DNA from: Lampris incognitus | Taxonomy: Eukaryota > Chordata > Actinopteri > Lampriformes > Lampridae | Direction of reading: 5' to 3' | DNA length: 64,000 nt | NCBI RefSeq assembly: GCF_029633865.1 | Contig: NC_079223.1 | Span: 5,830,183-5,894,182 of the forward strand | Shown: piece after piece, positions 1-23,083 of the stretch | Layout of the letters: every line of letters starts with the position of its first letter | Position numbering within the stretch: position 1 is the first letter of the stretch | The notes under the pieces: generated by a model | The model's database searches: none | What the model was told of the DNA's origin: nothing | What the model saw: only the letters and a program-made list of their open reading frames with translations | Position numbers and translations under genes: made by a program

Positions 1-1223
1 TCCTGGTAAAAGTCTGATATTTGTGTTATTGGTGTTGCACACAGTCCTGGTAAAAGTCTGATACTTGTGTTATTGGTGTTGCACACAGTCCTGGTAAAAG
101 TCTGATACTTGTGTTATTGGTGTCGCACACAGTCCTGGTAAAAGTCTGATACTTGTGTTATTGGTGTCGCACACAGTCCTGGTAAAAGTCTGATACTTGT
201 GTTATTGGTGTTGCACACAGTCCTGGTAAAAGTCTGATACTTGTGTTATTGGTGTCGCACACAGTCCTGGTAAAAGTCTGATACTTGTGTTATTGGTGTT
301 GCACACAGTCCTGGTAAAAGTCTGATATTTGTGTTATTGGTGTTGCACACAGTCCTGGTAAAAGTCTGATACTTGTGTTATTGGTGTTGCACACAGTCCT
401 GGTAAAAGTCTGATATTTGTGTTATTGGTGTTGCACACAGTCCTGGTAAAAGTCTGATACTTGTGTTATTGGTGTCGCACACAGTCCTGGTAAAAGTCTG
501 ATACTTGTGTTATTGGTGTTGCACACAGTCCTGGTAAAAGTCTGATACTTGTGTTATTGGTGTCGCACACAGTCCTGGTAAAAGTCTGATACTTGTGTTA
601 TTGGTGTTGCACACAGTCCTGGTAAAAGTCTGATACTTGTGTTATTGGTGTCGCACACAGTCCTGGTAAAAGTCTGATACTTGTGTTATTGGTGTTGCAC
701 ACAGTCCTGGTAAAAGTCTGATACTTGTGTTATTGGTGTGGCACACAGTCCTGGTAAAAGTCTGATACTTGTGTTATTGGTGTTGCACACAGTCCTGGTA
801 AAAGTCTGATACTTGTGTTATTGGTGTCGCACACAGTCCTGGTAAAAGTCTGATACTTGTGTTATTGGTGTCGCACACAGTCCTGGTAAAAGTCTGATAT
901 TTGTGTTATTGGTGTTACACACAGTCCTGGTAAAAGTCTGATATTTGTGTTATTGGTGTTGCACACAGTCCTGGTAAAAGTCTGATATTTGTGTTATTGG
1001 TGTTGCACACAGTCCTGGTAAAAGTCTGATACTTGTGTTATTGGTGTGGCACACAGTCCTGGTAAAAGTCTGATACTTGTGTTATTGGTGTTGCACACAG
1101 TCCTGGTAAAAGTCTGATACTTGTGTTATTGGTGTCGCACACAGTCCTGGTAAAAGTCTGATACTTGTGTTATTGGTGTCGCACACAGTCCTGGTAAAAG
1201 TCTGATACTTGTGTTATTGGTGT
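1..1223. repeat. Minisatellite, 44-bp unit, about 28 copies
   Basis: Head-to-tail copies of a 44-bp unit containing cctggtaaaagtctgatac. The array is cut by the left edge, so its true length is unknown. Copies differ almost only at two sites: gatac/gatat, and the base before gcacacag (t, c or g). This near-identity suggests recent homogenisation. No coding potential is evident. Confidence 0.97.
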
Positions 1224-2357
1224 CCTCCTCTCTGGTGGGTCAGTGATGATCCGTGGTGTCCACGGTTGAAGGCTGGAAGCCTGTCCTCCCCTCTGATGGG
1301 TCAGTGATGATCTGTGGTGTCCACGGTTGAAGGCTGGACGCCTGTCCTCCCCTCTGATGGGTCAGTGATGATCCGTGGTGTCCACGGTTGAAGGCTGGAC
1401 GCCTGTCCTCCCCTCTGATGGGTCAGTGATGATCCGTGGTGTCCACGGTTGAAGGCTGGACGCCTGTCCTCCCCTCTGATGGGTCAGTGATGATCTGTGG
1501 TGTCCACGGTTGAAGGCTGGAAGCCTGTCCTCCCCTCTGGTGTGTCAGTTGTGATCCCAGATGTCCACGGTTGAAGGCTGGAAGCCTGTCCTCCCCTCTG
1601 ATGGGTCAGTTGTGATCTGTGGTGTCCACGGTTGAAGGCTGGAAGCCTGTCCTCCCCTCTGATGGGTCAGTGATGATCCGTGGTGTCCACGGTTGAAGGC
1701 TGGAAGCCTGTCCTCCCCTCTGATGTCTCAGTTGTGATCTGTGGTGTCCACGGTTGAAGGCTGGACGCCTGTCCTCCCCTCTGATGGGTCGGTTGTGATC
1801 CGTGGTGTCCACGGTTGAAGGCTGGAAGCCTGTCCTCCTCTCTGGTGGGTCAGTGATGATCCGTGGTGTCCACGGTTGAAGGCTGGACGCCTGTCCTCCT
1901 CTGATGGGTCAGTTGTGATCCGTGGTGTCCACGGTTGAAGGCTGGACACCTGTCCTCCCCTCTGATGTGTCAGTGATGATCCGTGGTGTCCACGGTTGAA
2001 GGCTGGTAGCCTGTCCTCCCCTCTGATGTGTCAGTGATGATCCGTGGTGTCCACGGTTGAAGGCTGGTAGCCTGTCCTCCCCTCTGATGTGTCAGTGATG
2101 ATCCGTGGTGTCCACGGTTGAAGGCTGGACGCCTGTCCTCCCCTCTGATGGGTCAGTGATGATCCATGGTGTCCACGGTTGAAGGCCGGACGCCTGTCCT
2201 CCCCTCTGATGGGTCAGTGATGATCCGTGGTGTCCACGGTTGAAGGCCGGACGCCTGTCCTCCCCTCTGATGGGTCAGTGATGATCCGTGGTGTCCACGG
2301 TTGAAGGCCGGACGCCTGTCCTCCTCTCTGATGTCTCAGTGATGATCCATGGTGTCC
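1224..2357. repeat. Minisatellite, 61-bp unit, about 18 copies
   Basis: Tandem copies of a 61-bp unit containing ggtgtccacggttgaaggct directly abut the 44-bp array. Copies vary more than in the first array (gatccgtgg/gatctgtgg, ggaagcc/ggacgcc/ggtagcc). Open frames on the minus strand here are products of the repeat, not genes. Confidence 0.96.
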
Positions 2358-5220
2358 TGTATAAGCGGTGAAGTGCTGGGAGAAGGTTGTTTTGCCCGCT
2401 AGCTCGATGCTCAGGAGGAGGGATGTGAAGACCTGGACGAGGACTCAAGGCCTGCAGAGGACCGGTCTCATGTGATGCCAGGCTCCCCTTTGGTCAGCAC
2501 CTCGGGGGATGTGTGACGACGTCATGTGGGACATCGAGCTGGTTTCAGGCCTGTTCTGGAGTGAATGAAGTGCACAGATAGATGCGGACACGCTAATTAA
2601 TGGCTGTTATTTCACCGCACTTTTCAGCGCACAAAAAACCCCCCAGTCAGCCGTCGACATTCCTCGGTGGTGAGACGTTCCCAATTCGGTTTTGGAGCCA
2701 AAAGCTGTTTGATTTCCCAAGTAAGTTGGCTCACGGTGTTGTTTCTGACACAATGGGGGGGAGGGGGGGCTGTGTTGCGTTCCCTCCTACATTTCTGACC
2801 ACGTGAAACTTGCGGCAGTCTTATTTGTGGGGTTGGACGGAGAGACGTGTTTCTAAATAGAGAGTCCGAGCACTCAAACCGTGGTATGTTGGCCAGTTCG
2901 GTGCTGAAAAGACAAGTTTTCCCCGGGGCTGGGACCTTCCGACTCCATATCACGGCAATGTTTCTGGGCCAATTCGATGAACACTCCAATTCTTCGGTCA
3001 TCACTAGTACGATAGTCGAGTCAAGCAGGTTTTATCTGTCCCCAGAGGGACAGCTGTTGTGTGTTATATATGCACTAGTAGCACACAGTATTACAAGGCC
3101 CGTGAGTCAATATGAACGACGAGAGCTTATGACGCGAGGCTGCTTCCCTGAGAAAACATGTAGGAGCCACAACGTCAAGCCTCCCTGCAGCTTCCCTTCC
3201 CCGCCCTGCAACACCGGGATCCAGGGGGAATGCTGCCATAACGAAACCCCCCCCCCCCCCCCGTGTCGAAGCCTGTTTTTCCCAGGTTTCCTCTTTTGTC
3301 GGCAGCGATAGTTGCGGCAACAAAAGGGTGGGGGAGAACGACGTCGCCGACTCCTGCAGAACTGGCCGAGGAAGGCTGCCACAAAGGCCGCGGCACCCTC
3401 CGCCTCTGACACTCCGGGGGGTCCTCGACACCTGGGCCAGTCGGGTGGATGCGTCGGTCCACACCGGGGGGCTTCGAAGGCGTGTGTTCTCGTGCAAGCC
3501 CCCCCCTCTCTGCAGACGGTCTCGACGCCGGAACGAAACACGGTGAAGAGGAAGGTGTGCCGCGGGGGTTTTAAGAGGCTGTTTTTGACGTTGTGTGCAC
3601 ACTGAAGAACCTTGTGTGTGTTTGTTGCTTTATATTCCCGGAGCGGAGGAGCCCGGCTGTGGTCGGGAGCAGGCCGGCTGCGAAGGCTGCTGGATTTTCA
3701 GGTTTTCCGGTTGTCTGTTTGGTTGCGTTGGGGCTCTTGTTGGAACATGTGCACAAATCCTACTTCAGGTGCAGCTCGTCCTCTGTGTTTGGGCTTGACT
3801 TTGGCGGTTTCCACCACCACCACCCCCACCCCCGCCCTGCCCGCAGACCTCCGCGTGGGTCTCGAGGTGCAAGAACGGTGGAGCGAGGCCGATGACGGCT
3901 GTGAAAGCGCTTCGTATCTGTCCGTCCTAGCCCAGAAGCGTGTCCCATCGTGTCCCATCGTGTTGTCCTTACTTCTGTCGAATTTTATCTAACTAATCTG
4001 AATGAAAACCCTTCACGCCCCGTCTGCAAGGCTGTACAGGGTAGTAATGTGGGAGCCGCCGGTCGCTGAAGCGTGCCCCTTCTCCTCAGAACCATTCGTG
4101 TTCTGGCTCTTTCCAAATATTCCTTTCTTTTCTTCTTTTTTTACACTCCTGTTTTTGTCTGAAGCAGGACTTAGGAGGGGTTCAGAGCCCGCAAGTCGCA
4201 CTCATTAATCTGCTTAATTGATTCAGAGACGTTAATCAGATGAGGGTCGTACCGGCCGGGGCTTCTGGTCAATACAATAGGGCAAAGCCTCAGGTGGGCT
4301 TTGGGGGCAAATGCGTCGTCTCCCGCCCGGGGAGGCCGACCTTTGCTGATGACCTCACCGTGCAGTGGGCACAGCACACGTTTGTGTTGTGATGTTCCTG
4401 GTTAGAAACGACGACATGGGAAAGATTATGTGATTGATGAATGGTTTCGGCTAATGACTGTTAACGGGATTGTGATACACTCCTTGTGATAGCCTAAACT
4501 ATTACAGTGTACAAATCCATAATTGTCGTTAATCCAGTGCCTGTTTAGACTTGGGCATGTTTTTATTTTTTTCAAATGGGATGTCGTTACCTCATCCACA
4601 TTAGGATTGTATGTGATTCATAGCGGCCTTTCCTAATCCCTCTTATCGGTCTCCTTGGTAAGATGGGTGATTAAAGGGGGAGAACTGCTCGTCATCCTGA
4701 CTGTGGTGATTAGCCGTGTGTAGCTATGCCGTGTTTTTCTCTTCGGCTGAATCGGTGCATGCCAAACATCACGTCACGGCAGAAAGCTGCATGGTACCGG
4801 CTCGGCTCGGCTCGGCTCGACTCGACTCGACTCCGAGAGTGTGGTTTTCCATCACCGTAACAGTACCCCTCGGTGTAGCTGGTCCGCGTTGATTTTGGCA
4901 CCCGCTCCAGTCTTTTTTTTTGGACCCTCGACAAAGGGGCGGTGCCAGAAAAGTGGTAACAGTGAGCAAAATACCGGTACTTTCCAGTAATGGAAAACAA
5001 AAAAAGTCGAGTCGAGTCGAGCCGGTACCATGTAGTGGAAAAGGGGGCATTAGCTGGGGTTCTCCGGAATGTTAGATATTCAATCCGTGGGCCAATAAAA
5101 TTGCCAGATTGCATCCCAAATGTTTTATCCCAAACTGCATGCTGCTGAATTCCCTGCGTTTTCCACCCCGCTGGATCTGCAGCTTCATCTTCATGCTGAT
5201 CGATGTCGTCTGTCTCTTCA
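2358..5220. other. No gene recognised upstream of the FERM gene
   Basis: I recognise no protein in this stretch. It holds C- and G-runs (around 2755 and 3247), a GC-rich patch at 3300-3560, AT-rich unique-looking sequence at 4200-4700 and a foldback repeat at 4786-5045. It may carry promoter or 5' UTR sequence of the downstream FERM gene. A possible splice acceptor (ctcttcag) ends at 5220, which would make the coding first exon an internal exon of the transcript. Confidence 0.5.
4786..5045. mobile_element. Foldback MITE-like repeat
   Basis: Left arm near 4792 reads atggtaccggctcggctcgg and continues into gactcgactc repeats. The right arm at about 5006-5032 is its inverted counterpart, ending gagccggtaccatg. 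The arms enclose about 170 bp, a layout typical of short non-autonomous DNA transposons in fish. Superfamily was not determined, and no clean target duplication was found. Confidence 0.55.
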
Positions 5221-5355
5221 GATTAAACATGGAAGAAGCATTTTCCCCCGCGTAGATAAGTGAGAGGACAGGCAGCGTTCTGGACACGGGAGCAGAGGAG
5301 GATACTGGAGAACTTGGACGGAGAGAGAGAACGACACCACAGACAGACCCCGGAC

Positions 5356-16898
<11,543 letters not shown>

Positions 16899-18105
16899 AA
16901 ACCCCTGATGTCCATCTATAAAGACATCGCTTTACTTCCAGATGGGATGGCCGCCACACTACATAGTGTATGTGGATTTCTCATAGTGTTTGGTGGTGGA
17001 GGTGGTGGCAGTATGGAACATGTGGACTTGTATTTTCATGCAAATATTAAAATTGCTAGTGACATTGCTGAGGGAACCATCTTCCCCCCGAAATGCTCCT
17101 TGTATCATTTGTTTTAATGCTGCAGAACACAGTAAATGACCTAACCCGGCTTCATTTCAGTCAGCAAACCTATTTATTGCTTATATTTCTGCTACTGTAT
17201 ATTGTGTACATATTTGCACTATTTTTTTTGCTTCATCCTTTTTGAGAACAAATACGGTTTCTAATCGATTCAGTTTTATTGGTGGTATTTTTTTCGTTTA
17301 CATCGTTAATAAACTTCCCGTTAAGTTTGGAAATGTTTAAGCAGCATGCCAGCGACGGCGCATCAATGGACAATCCCAAATATGTAAAATTAGACAGATA
17401 TGCTTTAATCTTTTGTTTTGGACATTCAGGATACAGCCACTGCCTTCTCACTCCCGTTGCTTATTTGCTGAATTGAAATTGTATTTAAGCAATTTCGTGT
17501 TTTCCTGAGGAGAATTTCCAGCTGTGACAATGCTACCGTGTGTATTCCTATATTTTTTCTATATCCTTTTTAAATAGTCTCTTCATTGTACTGTTTTTTC
17601 TATTGCCTGTGTAAAAAAAACCCTTAGTATACTTGTATTTAAAAAAGTATCAAAAATATTTTTTTGTCAAGATGTTGCCAGAAATCCTTGACGTGTTTTT
17701 TAACTGTCTCTTTTAGCAACCCAGATCACTCCACGATGTGAATAACGATCCTGTATAAATCTAATAAGACATCCAAAGTTTCATTATACTATACATCCAT
17801 TTACCTCCTTTCATAACGAGAACTGCAAAGTAGTACTTCTAAAGCAGTATTTCTGTACCTATAAACTGCATAATGGATCTTTTTTTTTATGTAACCTCTA
17901 AACAAAGACCCATTCTTAATTTTACTCGGACATGATTATCAAGGACTGTTTTTTGTAAACCAGTTTTGCCAAGGATTAGATTGTGCTAGCTCAGATAAAC
18001 TGATCTCCAGGAGAGGGATCCTGCAAACATATACTACTCACCATTAGAAAAACATGGACTCAGTGCAGTTCACTGACCAAATAAAGCATTGTTTTCTATG
18101 AAAGT
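16899..18105 (+). other. frmd1: frmd1 3' UTR with poly(A) signal
   Basis: AT-rich, repeat-free sequence follows the stop codon at 16896-16898. A canonical AATAAA at 18080-18085 (ccaaataaagcattg) with downstream T-rich sequence is the best cleavage signal. The UTR extent is inferred. Nothing else is seen in this stretch. Confidence 0.6.
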
Positions 18106-18177
18106 AAAACATTTGAAACTGTACCGTCTCTTTTTATTAATTGTAGTTGTTGCACTGTAAAATGAATTAAGCTCCCT

Positions 18178-19395
18178 AATTCAATTCAATTCAAATCTTA
18201 CTTTATTCAGACACATAGGTAGGTTCATATTTTAAAAAAAAAAACGCAAAATAAAATACAGATAACAGCAGATCACAAGTCCACAATGATTAAAACCTAT
18301 GCAGACATCTGTTCCAGTGTTTCCAGAAACAAGAGGAGTACCTTGTGTCACTTTGTGTAGGCTCAGTTAACAGCATTACAATTACATGCTGAGGACCAAT
18401 TAATCGACACAAATTCCTCAACACAGCATGAAAAGTGGGAATATTTTTCTAGTCACAAACACATGACTTGCACTTACTTGTCCATCTTGGAGGCTTGGGC
18501 AGGGTTCTGAATGCATCATTACATGCTACCTGCAGCTTTTCCATTGTAGCTTTGCTATAACTGCACCACAAGTGGGCTGTACAGAGTGGAGCACAGTAGG
18601 CCAGTGGTTCTCAACCTTTTTGGGGTCCTGGACCCCCTGCGTATTTTTGATCTACCCTGAGGACCCCTCCACCTGATCTTGGGGGAGGGGGGTTGCAATT
18701 TGATAGAAACAGTAGAAACTGCATTTTAAATTGCATTATAGCATTTATTCACTCTTTGGGGCAAAAATAAGAGCTTTCAGTTGTAACTTAGATATAGTTA
18801 ACAAAACAGAATTCTTATGTAGCAACTTTCAGATATATGTAACAAAACAGAATATGTATTCAGTAACTTTCAGATATATGTAACACAACAGAATATGTAT
18901 TCAGTAACTTTCAGATATATGTAACAACATAATTCTTATGCAGTAACTTTTAACAATGCAAACGGGAGCGAGATCTCTTATTAAAATACAATAAATTACA
19001 CTTGTGAAACAGATGTAATTAGAGAAAAAAGTCCTGTTACCCTTCATAGTTTAGGTAGATAAAGGTCTCAGTCACATTTGAGTAAAATAATCCTATTTCT
19101 ATAAATGTCATAGGATCTTTTTTTTTAAAGATATTTTATTTTCACGGACCCCTTGCAATTACACCACGGACCACTAGGGGTCCGCGGACCCCCGGTTGAG
19201 AACCACTGCAGTAGGCCCTAAAAACAGCAGCTTTGACATCATCTGTACACATGTGACACCTGCCTGCCTGCATATTGGCTTGCGCGTACAGTTTGCAACA
19301 CTGGCGCTGCACATCATCATCATCATCGTCATCATCGTCACATAAATCATCCCCGACGATGTGACCCACATATCTTACCTTGTTCTCCACGTTTA
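18178..19395 (-). mobile_element. LINE 3' fragment (reverse-transcriptase C-terminal region), split by a MITE
   Basis: The minus strand encodes a recognisable fish LINE C-terminal segment (VQRQCCKLYAQANM, CTDDVKAAVFRAYC). It resumes beyond the MITE as APLCTAHLWCSYSKATMEKL and stops. The 3' end has a (TTGAA)-type tail, seen as ttcaattcaattcaa at about 18180. The insert at 18602-19208 interrupts it. Clade not assigned with certainty. Confidence 0.75.
18602..19208. mobile_element. hAT-type MITE, 607 bp, perfect 8-bp target duplication
   Basis: Terminal inverted repeats cagtggttctcaacc and ggttgagaaccactg continue into ggaccccc-type sequence on both sides. A perfect 8-bp duplication cagtaggc lies at 18594-18601 and 19209-19216, which is diagnostic of hAT elements. 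The interior has four tandem copies of a roughly 40-bp unit (aactttcagatatatgtaac). No transposase ORF, so non-autonomous. Confidence 0.95.
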
Positions 19396-19509
19396 GCTAA
19401 AGATGTTCAGCCTTTAAGTTACAGATAAAACGAAGGATCGCCGCTTTCCCGCACAGTCCCACCTGTTCACATTTTCAACGTTTGCTCGCAAATCCCGCCC
19501 ACAAGCCTC

Positions 19510-19605
19510 CCCACCCTCGCGAGAGTTGCGGGTGACGTAGGCGGAAGTTTACGTTTTACCCCGACGCGCGTGGCGAGCCGGTCTCGGTGGGTCTAGCTGC
19601 CGGCC
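19510..19605 (+). promoter_or_regulatory. tarbp1: Likely tarbp1 core promoter, TATA-less
   Basis: Within 100 bp upstream of the ATG lie ctcgcgagag (19516-19525, like the housekeeping TCTCGCGAGA element), tgacgtag (19533-19540, CRE-like) and gcggaagt (19541-19548, ETS/GABP-like). The sequence is CpG-rich and has no TATA box. The transcription start is not determined. Confidence 0.5.
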
Positions 19606-22600
19606 ATGGCGTCTGTCCTGATAGACGCGCTCTTGTCGAATGTTCTGGACTATGACTCGTTATTCGAAGCGCTGGCCTGGCCGGAGGATTCGTGGCCGGA
19701 AAAGGAGAGGGTCGAGGCGCTGACGATGCTCGTCGAACGACTCGGACCCCGTCTGGCGCAGTCGCCGACAAACGAGACCCCGTTTACGGAGGCCGAAAGA
19801 CACCGCCTGGTCGGGAAGCTGGAGTGGCTTGTTTGGACCCTCTGCGTCCCCTGTCTGTCGAGGGTATCGGAAGAAGAGGCGGCGGCGGCTCGCAAGGGTC
19901 CGGGCCCACAAGACGGGCGGTGCCGAGACGCCGCCGCCGCCGTGTGCAGGCTGGTGGGGGCTTGCGTCCCGTCGTGTGACGGCGCTACGGCGGAGCGACT
20001 GGCTCGCTTTGCTCTGCCCGCGCTGCAGGGGTCAAAGGGCGGCGGCGAGGAGGGCCGGCTGGACGTAGAGGTTGCTCTGCCCGCGCTGCAGGGGTCAAAG
20101 GGCGGCGGTGCAGAGGGCGCCCCCTCTACGGGGCGGCTGGACGTAGAGGTTGCTCTGCCCAGGCTGCAGGGGTCAAAGGGCGGCGGTGCGGAGGGCGCCC
20201 CCTTTATGGGGCGGCTGGGCGTAGAGGTTGCTCTGCCAGCGCTGCAGGGGTCAAAGGGCGGCGGCGAGGAGGGACGGCTGGACGTAGAGGTTGCTCTGCC
20301 AGCGCTGCAGGGGTCAAAGGGCGGCGGTGCAGAGGGCGCCCCCTCTACGGGGCGGCTGGACGTAGAGGTTGCTCTGCCCGCGCTGCAGGGGTCAAAGGGC
20401 GGCGGCGCGGAGGGCGCCCCCTCTACGGGGCGGCTGGACGTAGAGGTTGCTCTGCCCAGGCTGCAGGGGTCAAAGGGCGGCGGCGCGGAGGGCGCCCCCT
20501 CTACGGGGCGGCTGGACGTAGAGGTTGCCGTGGAACTCGTGGCTGTCCTGCTGCCCACCCTCTCGGCGGACGCGAGCCTCGGCCCCGCCACGCTTACGTC
20601 GGCCTTGTCCTGCGTCACCAGACAGGCCGACGCGGTCGTCTCCAAAGTCGCCGTCAGGCTCCTGCTGCCCTTCCTGGCGCGCTGCGGCGGGGCGGGGTTA
20701 AGGGGCGCGCTCCACCTCGTGCTGGACCGCCTGTGCCGCTGGCACTCGCGCGGCGGGGCGACGCGGCGCGTGCTGCTGTGCTTGACCGCGCTGTCGGACC
20801 CGCTGTTCACGCCGGCCGAGCCGCGCCGGGCCTTTCGGAACCCGCTGTCCCGTCAGCCGGACCCGCGTGTGCTGCTGCAGCTCTGCAGGGTCCTGCAGGA
20901 CGGGCTGACGCACAGGGACAACGTGTCGCGCAAGAGGGCTCTGTACCTGCTGAAAAGGTGCGTGGCCTTCTATGAAGAGGAGAACGTCGAGTGCCCCCCC
21001 TGCCTGCCAGCGGGCGAAGGTAAAGGTGCAGGTTTTCAGATTGCGCCCCGTCGGGCCTCCGGTCCACCTCTGGCCTTAACATTTGCTTCACAGGGATGGG
21101 TGTCGTTGTTGAATCTGTGATGCATGGCTCTTTTCTCCCTGACTCTTCATACGTAGTCGGAGCTGAGGTCTTGTTCAGATGGAGCCCTGGCAGGAGCAAG
21201 TTGCTCAAAGAGTTCTGGGAGGACTATGCGCTGGTTATGGAGACCTTGGAGGAAAACCAGGTTGGTGATCTCGAAAGGCAGCTGTGTCAAAGCCGTTTGG
21301 GGTTTCGGAGTTATGTCTGTGAATGTTCTCCTTCATCCAGGTCGTCATGGTTCTCCAAAGGAGTTGAATCAAGTGCAACTGGACTTGGTATATATCCGTG
21401 AAGACGTTCCGCCTCTCATCCAAGAGGCCTCCTCAGTTCCTGCCTTTCTGACCAGACCAAGCTGGTCTGACTGGCTGCTGATGAGACTCAGCATTTATCC
21501 TCTAGGAGTCGTTGTCAGAGCTATAGATGTCCATGGCTCTTTGTGATCAGTATGATTGGTAAACATCTGATCACAAAGACCCATGGACATCTATAGCTCT
21601 GACAACGACTCCTAGAGGATAAATTCTGAGTCTCTTCAGCAGCCAGTCAGACTAGCTTGGTCCAGTCAGACTAGCTTGGTCCAGTCAGACTAGCTAGGTC
21701 TAGTCAGAAAGGCACGAACTCTTGGATGAGAGGCGGAACGTCTTCACGGATATATACCAAGTCCAGTTGCACTTGATTCAACTCCTTTGGATTGTCGGAG
21801 TTATGTTTCTTGTGCTGATGGTTCCTTCTCCTGCCACAGATTCATGTCGTCCGCCCAGTTCTTAACAGAATAGATGTGTTGATCCAAACAACAGCAGCTG
21901 ATAGTCAAGGTAAGATTGGGTTTAAAGGAAAATTCAGGGTTGTTTTTTTTTACAACCTGGGTCTATTTTTTTTGTAGTTTTTGCCATTGTGCATATCCAT
22001 CACGATATCATTTTACACACTGACTTCATGTTTGAGATTTTGGATACAAGACTATGGCTAGAAATAGGCTTACCAGGGTGCCCGGGTAGCGCAGCGGTCT
22101 AGTCCAACACGGGGATCTCCGGTTCAAATCCCCGTGTTAACTCTGGCTTGGTCGGGCATCCCTGCAGACACAGTTGGCTGTGTCTGGGGGTGGGAAGCTG
22201 AATGTGGGTATGTGTCCTGGTTGCTGCACTAGCGCCTCCTCTGGTCGGTCGGGGTGCCTGTTCGGGGGGGAGGGGGAACTGGGGGGTAATAGCGTGATCC
22301 TCCCAATTGCTACGTCCCCCTGGTGAAACTCCTCACTGTCAGGTGAGAAGAAGCGGCTGGCGACTCCACATGTATGGGAGGAGGCGTGTGGTAGTGTGCA
22401 GCCCTCCCTGGATCGGCAGAGGGGGTGGAGCAGAGACCGGGACGGCTCAGAAGAGTGGGGTAATTGGAAAAAATCCAAAAAAAATAATTAGGCTTACCAT
22501 GATATCTTACAGGGCAACCAAACACAGGCCTTGAACCTGTCCTTTCAACAACAACAAAACTAAGTCCTGATGCCTTAGTTAGAGGATGTACATGATTTCC

Positions 22601-23018
22601 TAAAATCTTGATTGCACTGGCCAGGTAGTTAGTCAATGAGCATACTACTCCCTAAAGTAAGTATAGGTTGGTCATTCCTGCAAGTTGAACCAGGAAGTAG
22701 CTCAGCAAAGCAACTAACCATTAATGATGCTGGAAATTTTAGGTAATAACGTTCAACCGGTAGTTTCGTTTTCACTTCCAAATACATGGTTTGGATAATT
22801 GGATTGGGCGGCGCAGTGGTTGGCGCAGTCGCCTCACAGCAAGAAGGTTCTGAGTTCGAGCCCCGGGGTAGTCCAACCTTGGGGGTCTTCCCGGGTCGTC
22901 CTCTGTGTGAAGTTTGCATGTTCTCCCCGTGTCTGCGTGGGTTTCCTCCGGGTGCTCCAGTTTCCTCCCACAGTCCAAAGACATGTAGGTCAGGTGAATC
23001 AGCCATACTAAATTGTCC

Positions 23019-23083
<65 letters not shown>

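Noticed and set aside
1-1223. Regularly repeated array that might suggest CRISPR
   Set aside because: Direct head-to-tail 44-bp units without unique spacers, in a vertebrate genome; an ordinary minisatellite.
19650-20810. 386-codon antisense frame across tarbp1 exon 1
   Set aside because: Shadow frame of the GC-rich coding exon and its in-frame repeat; the plus strand has conserved TARBP1 sequence and splice sites.
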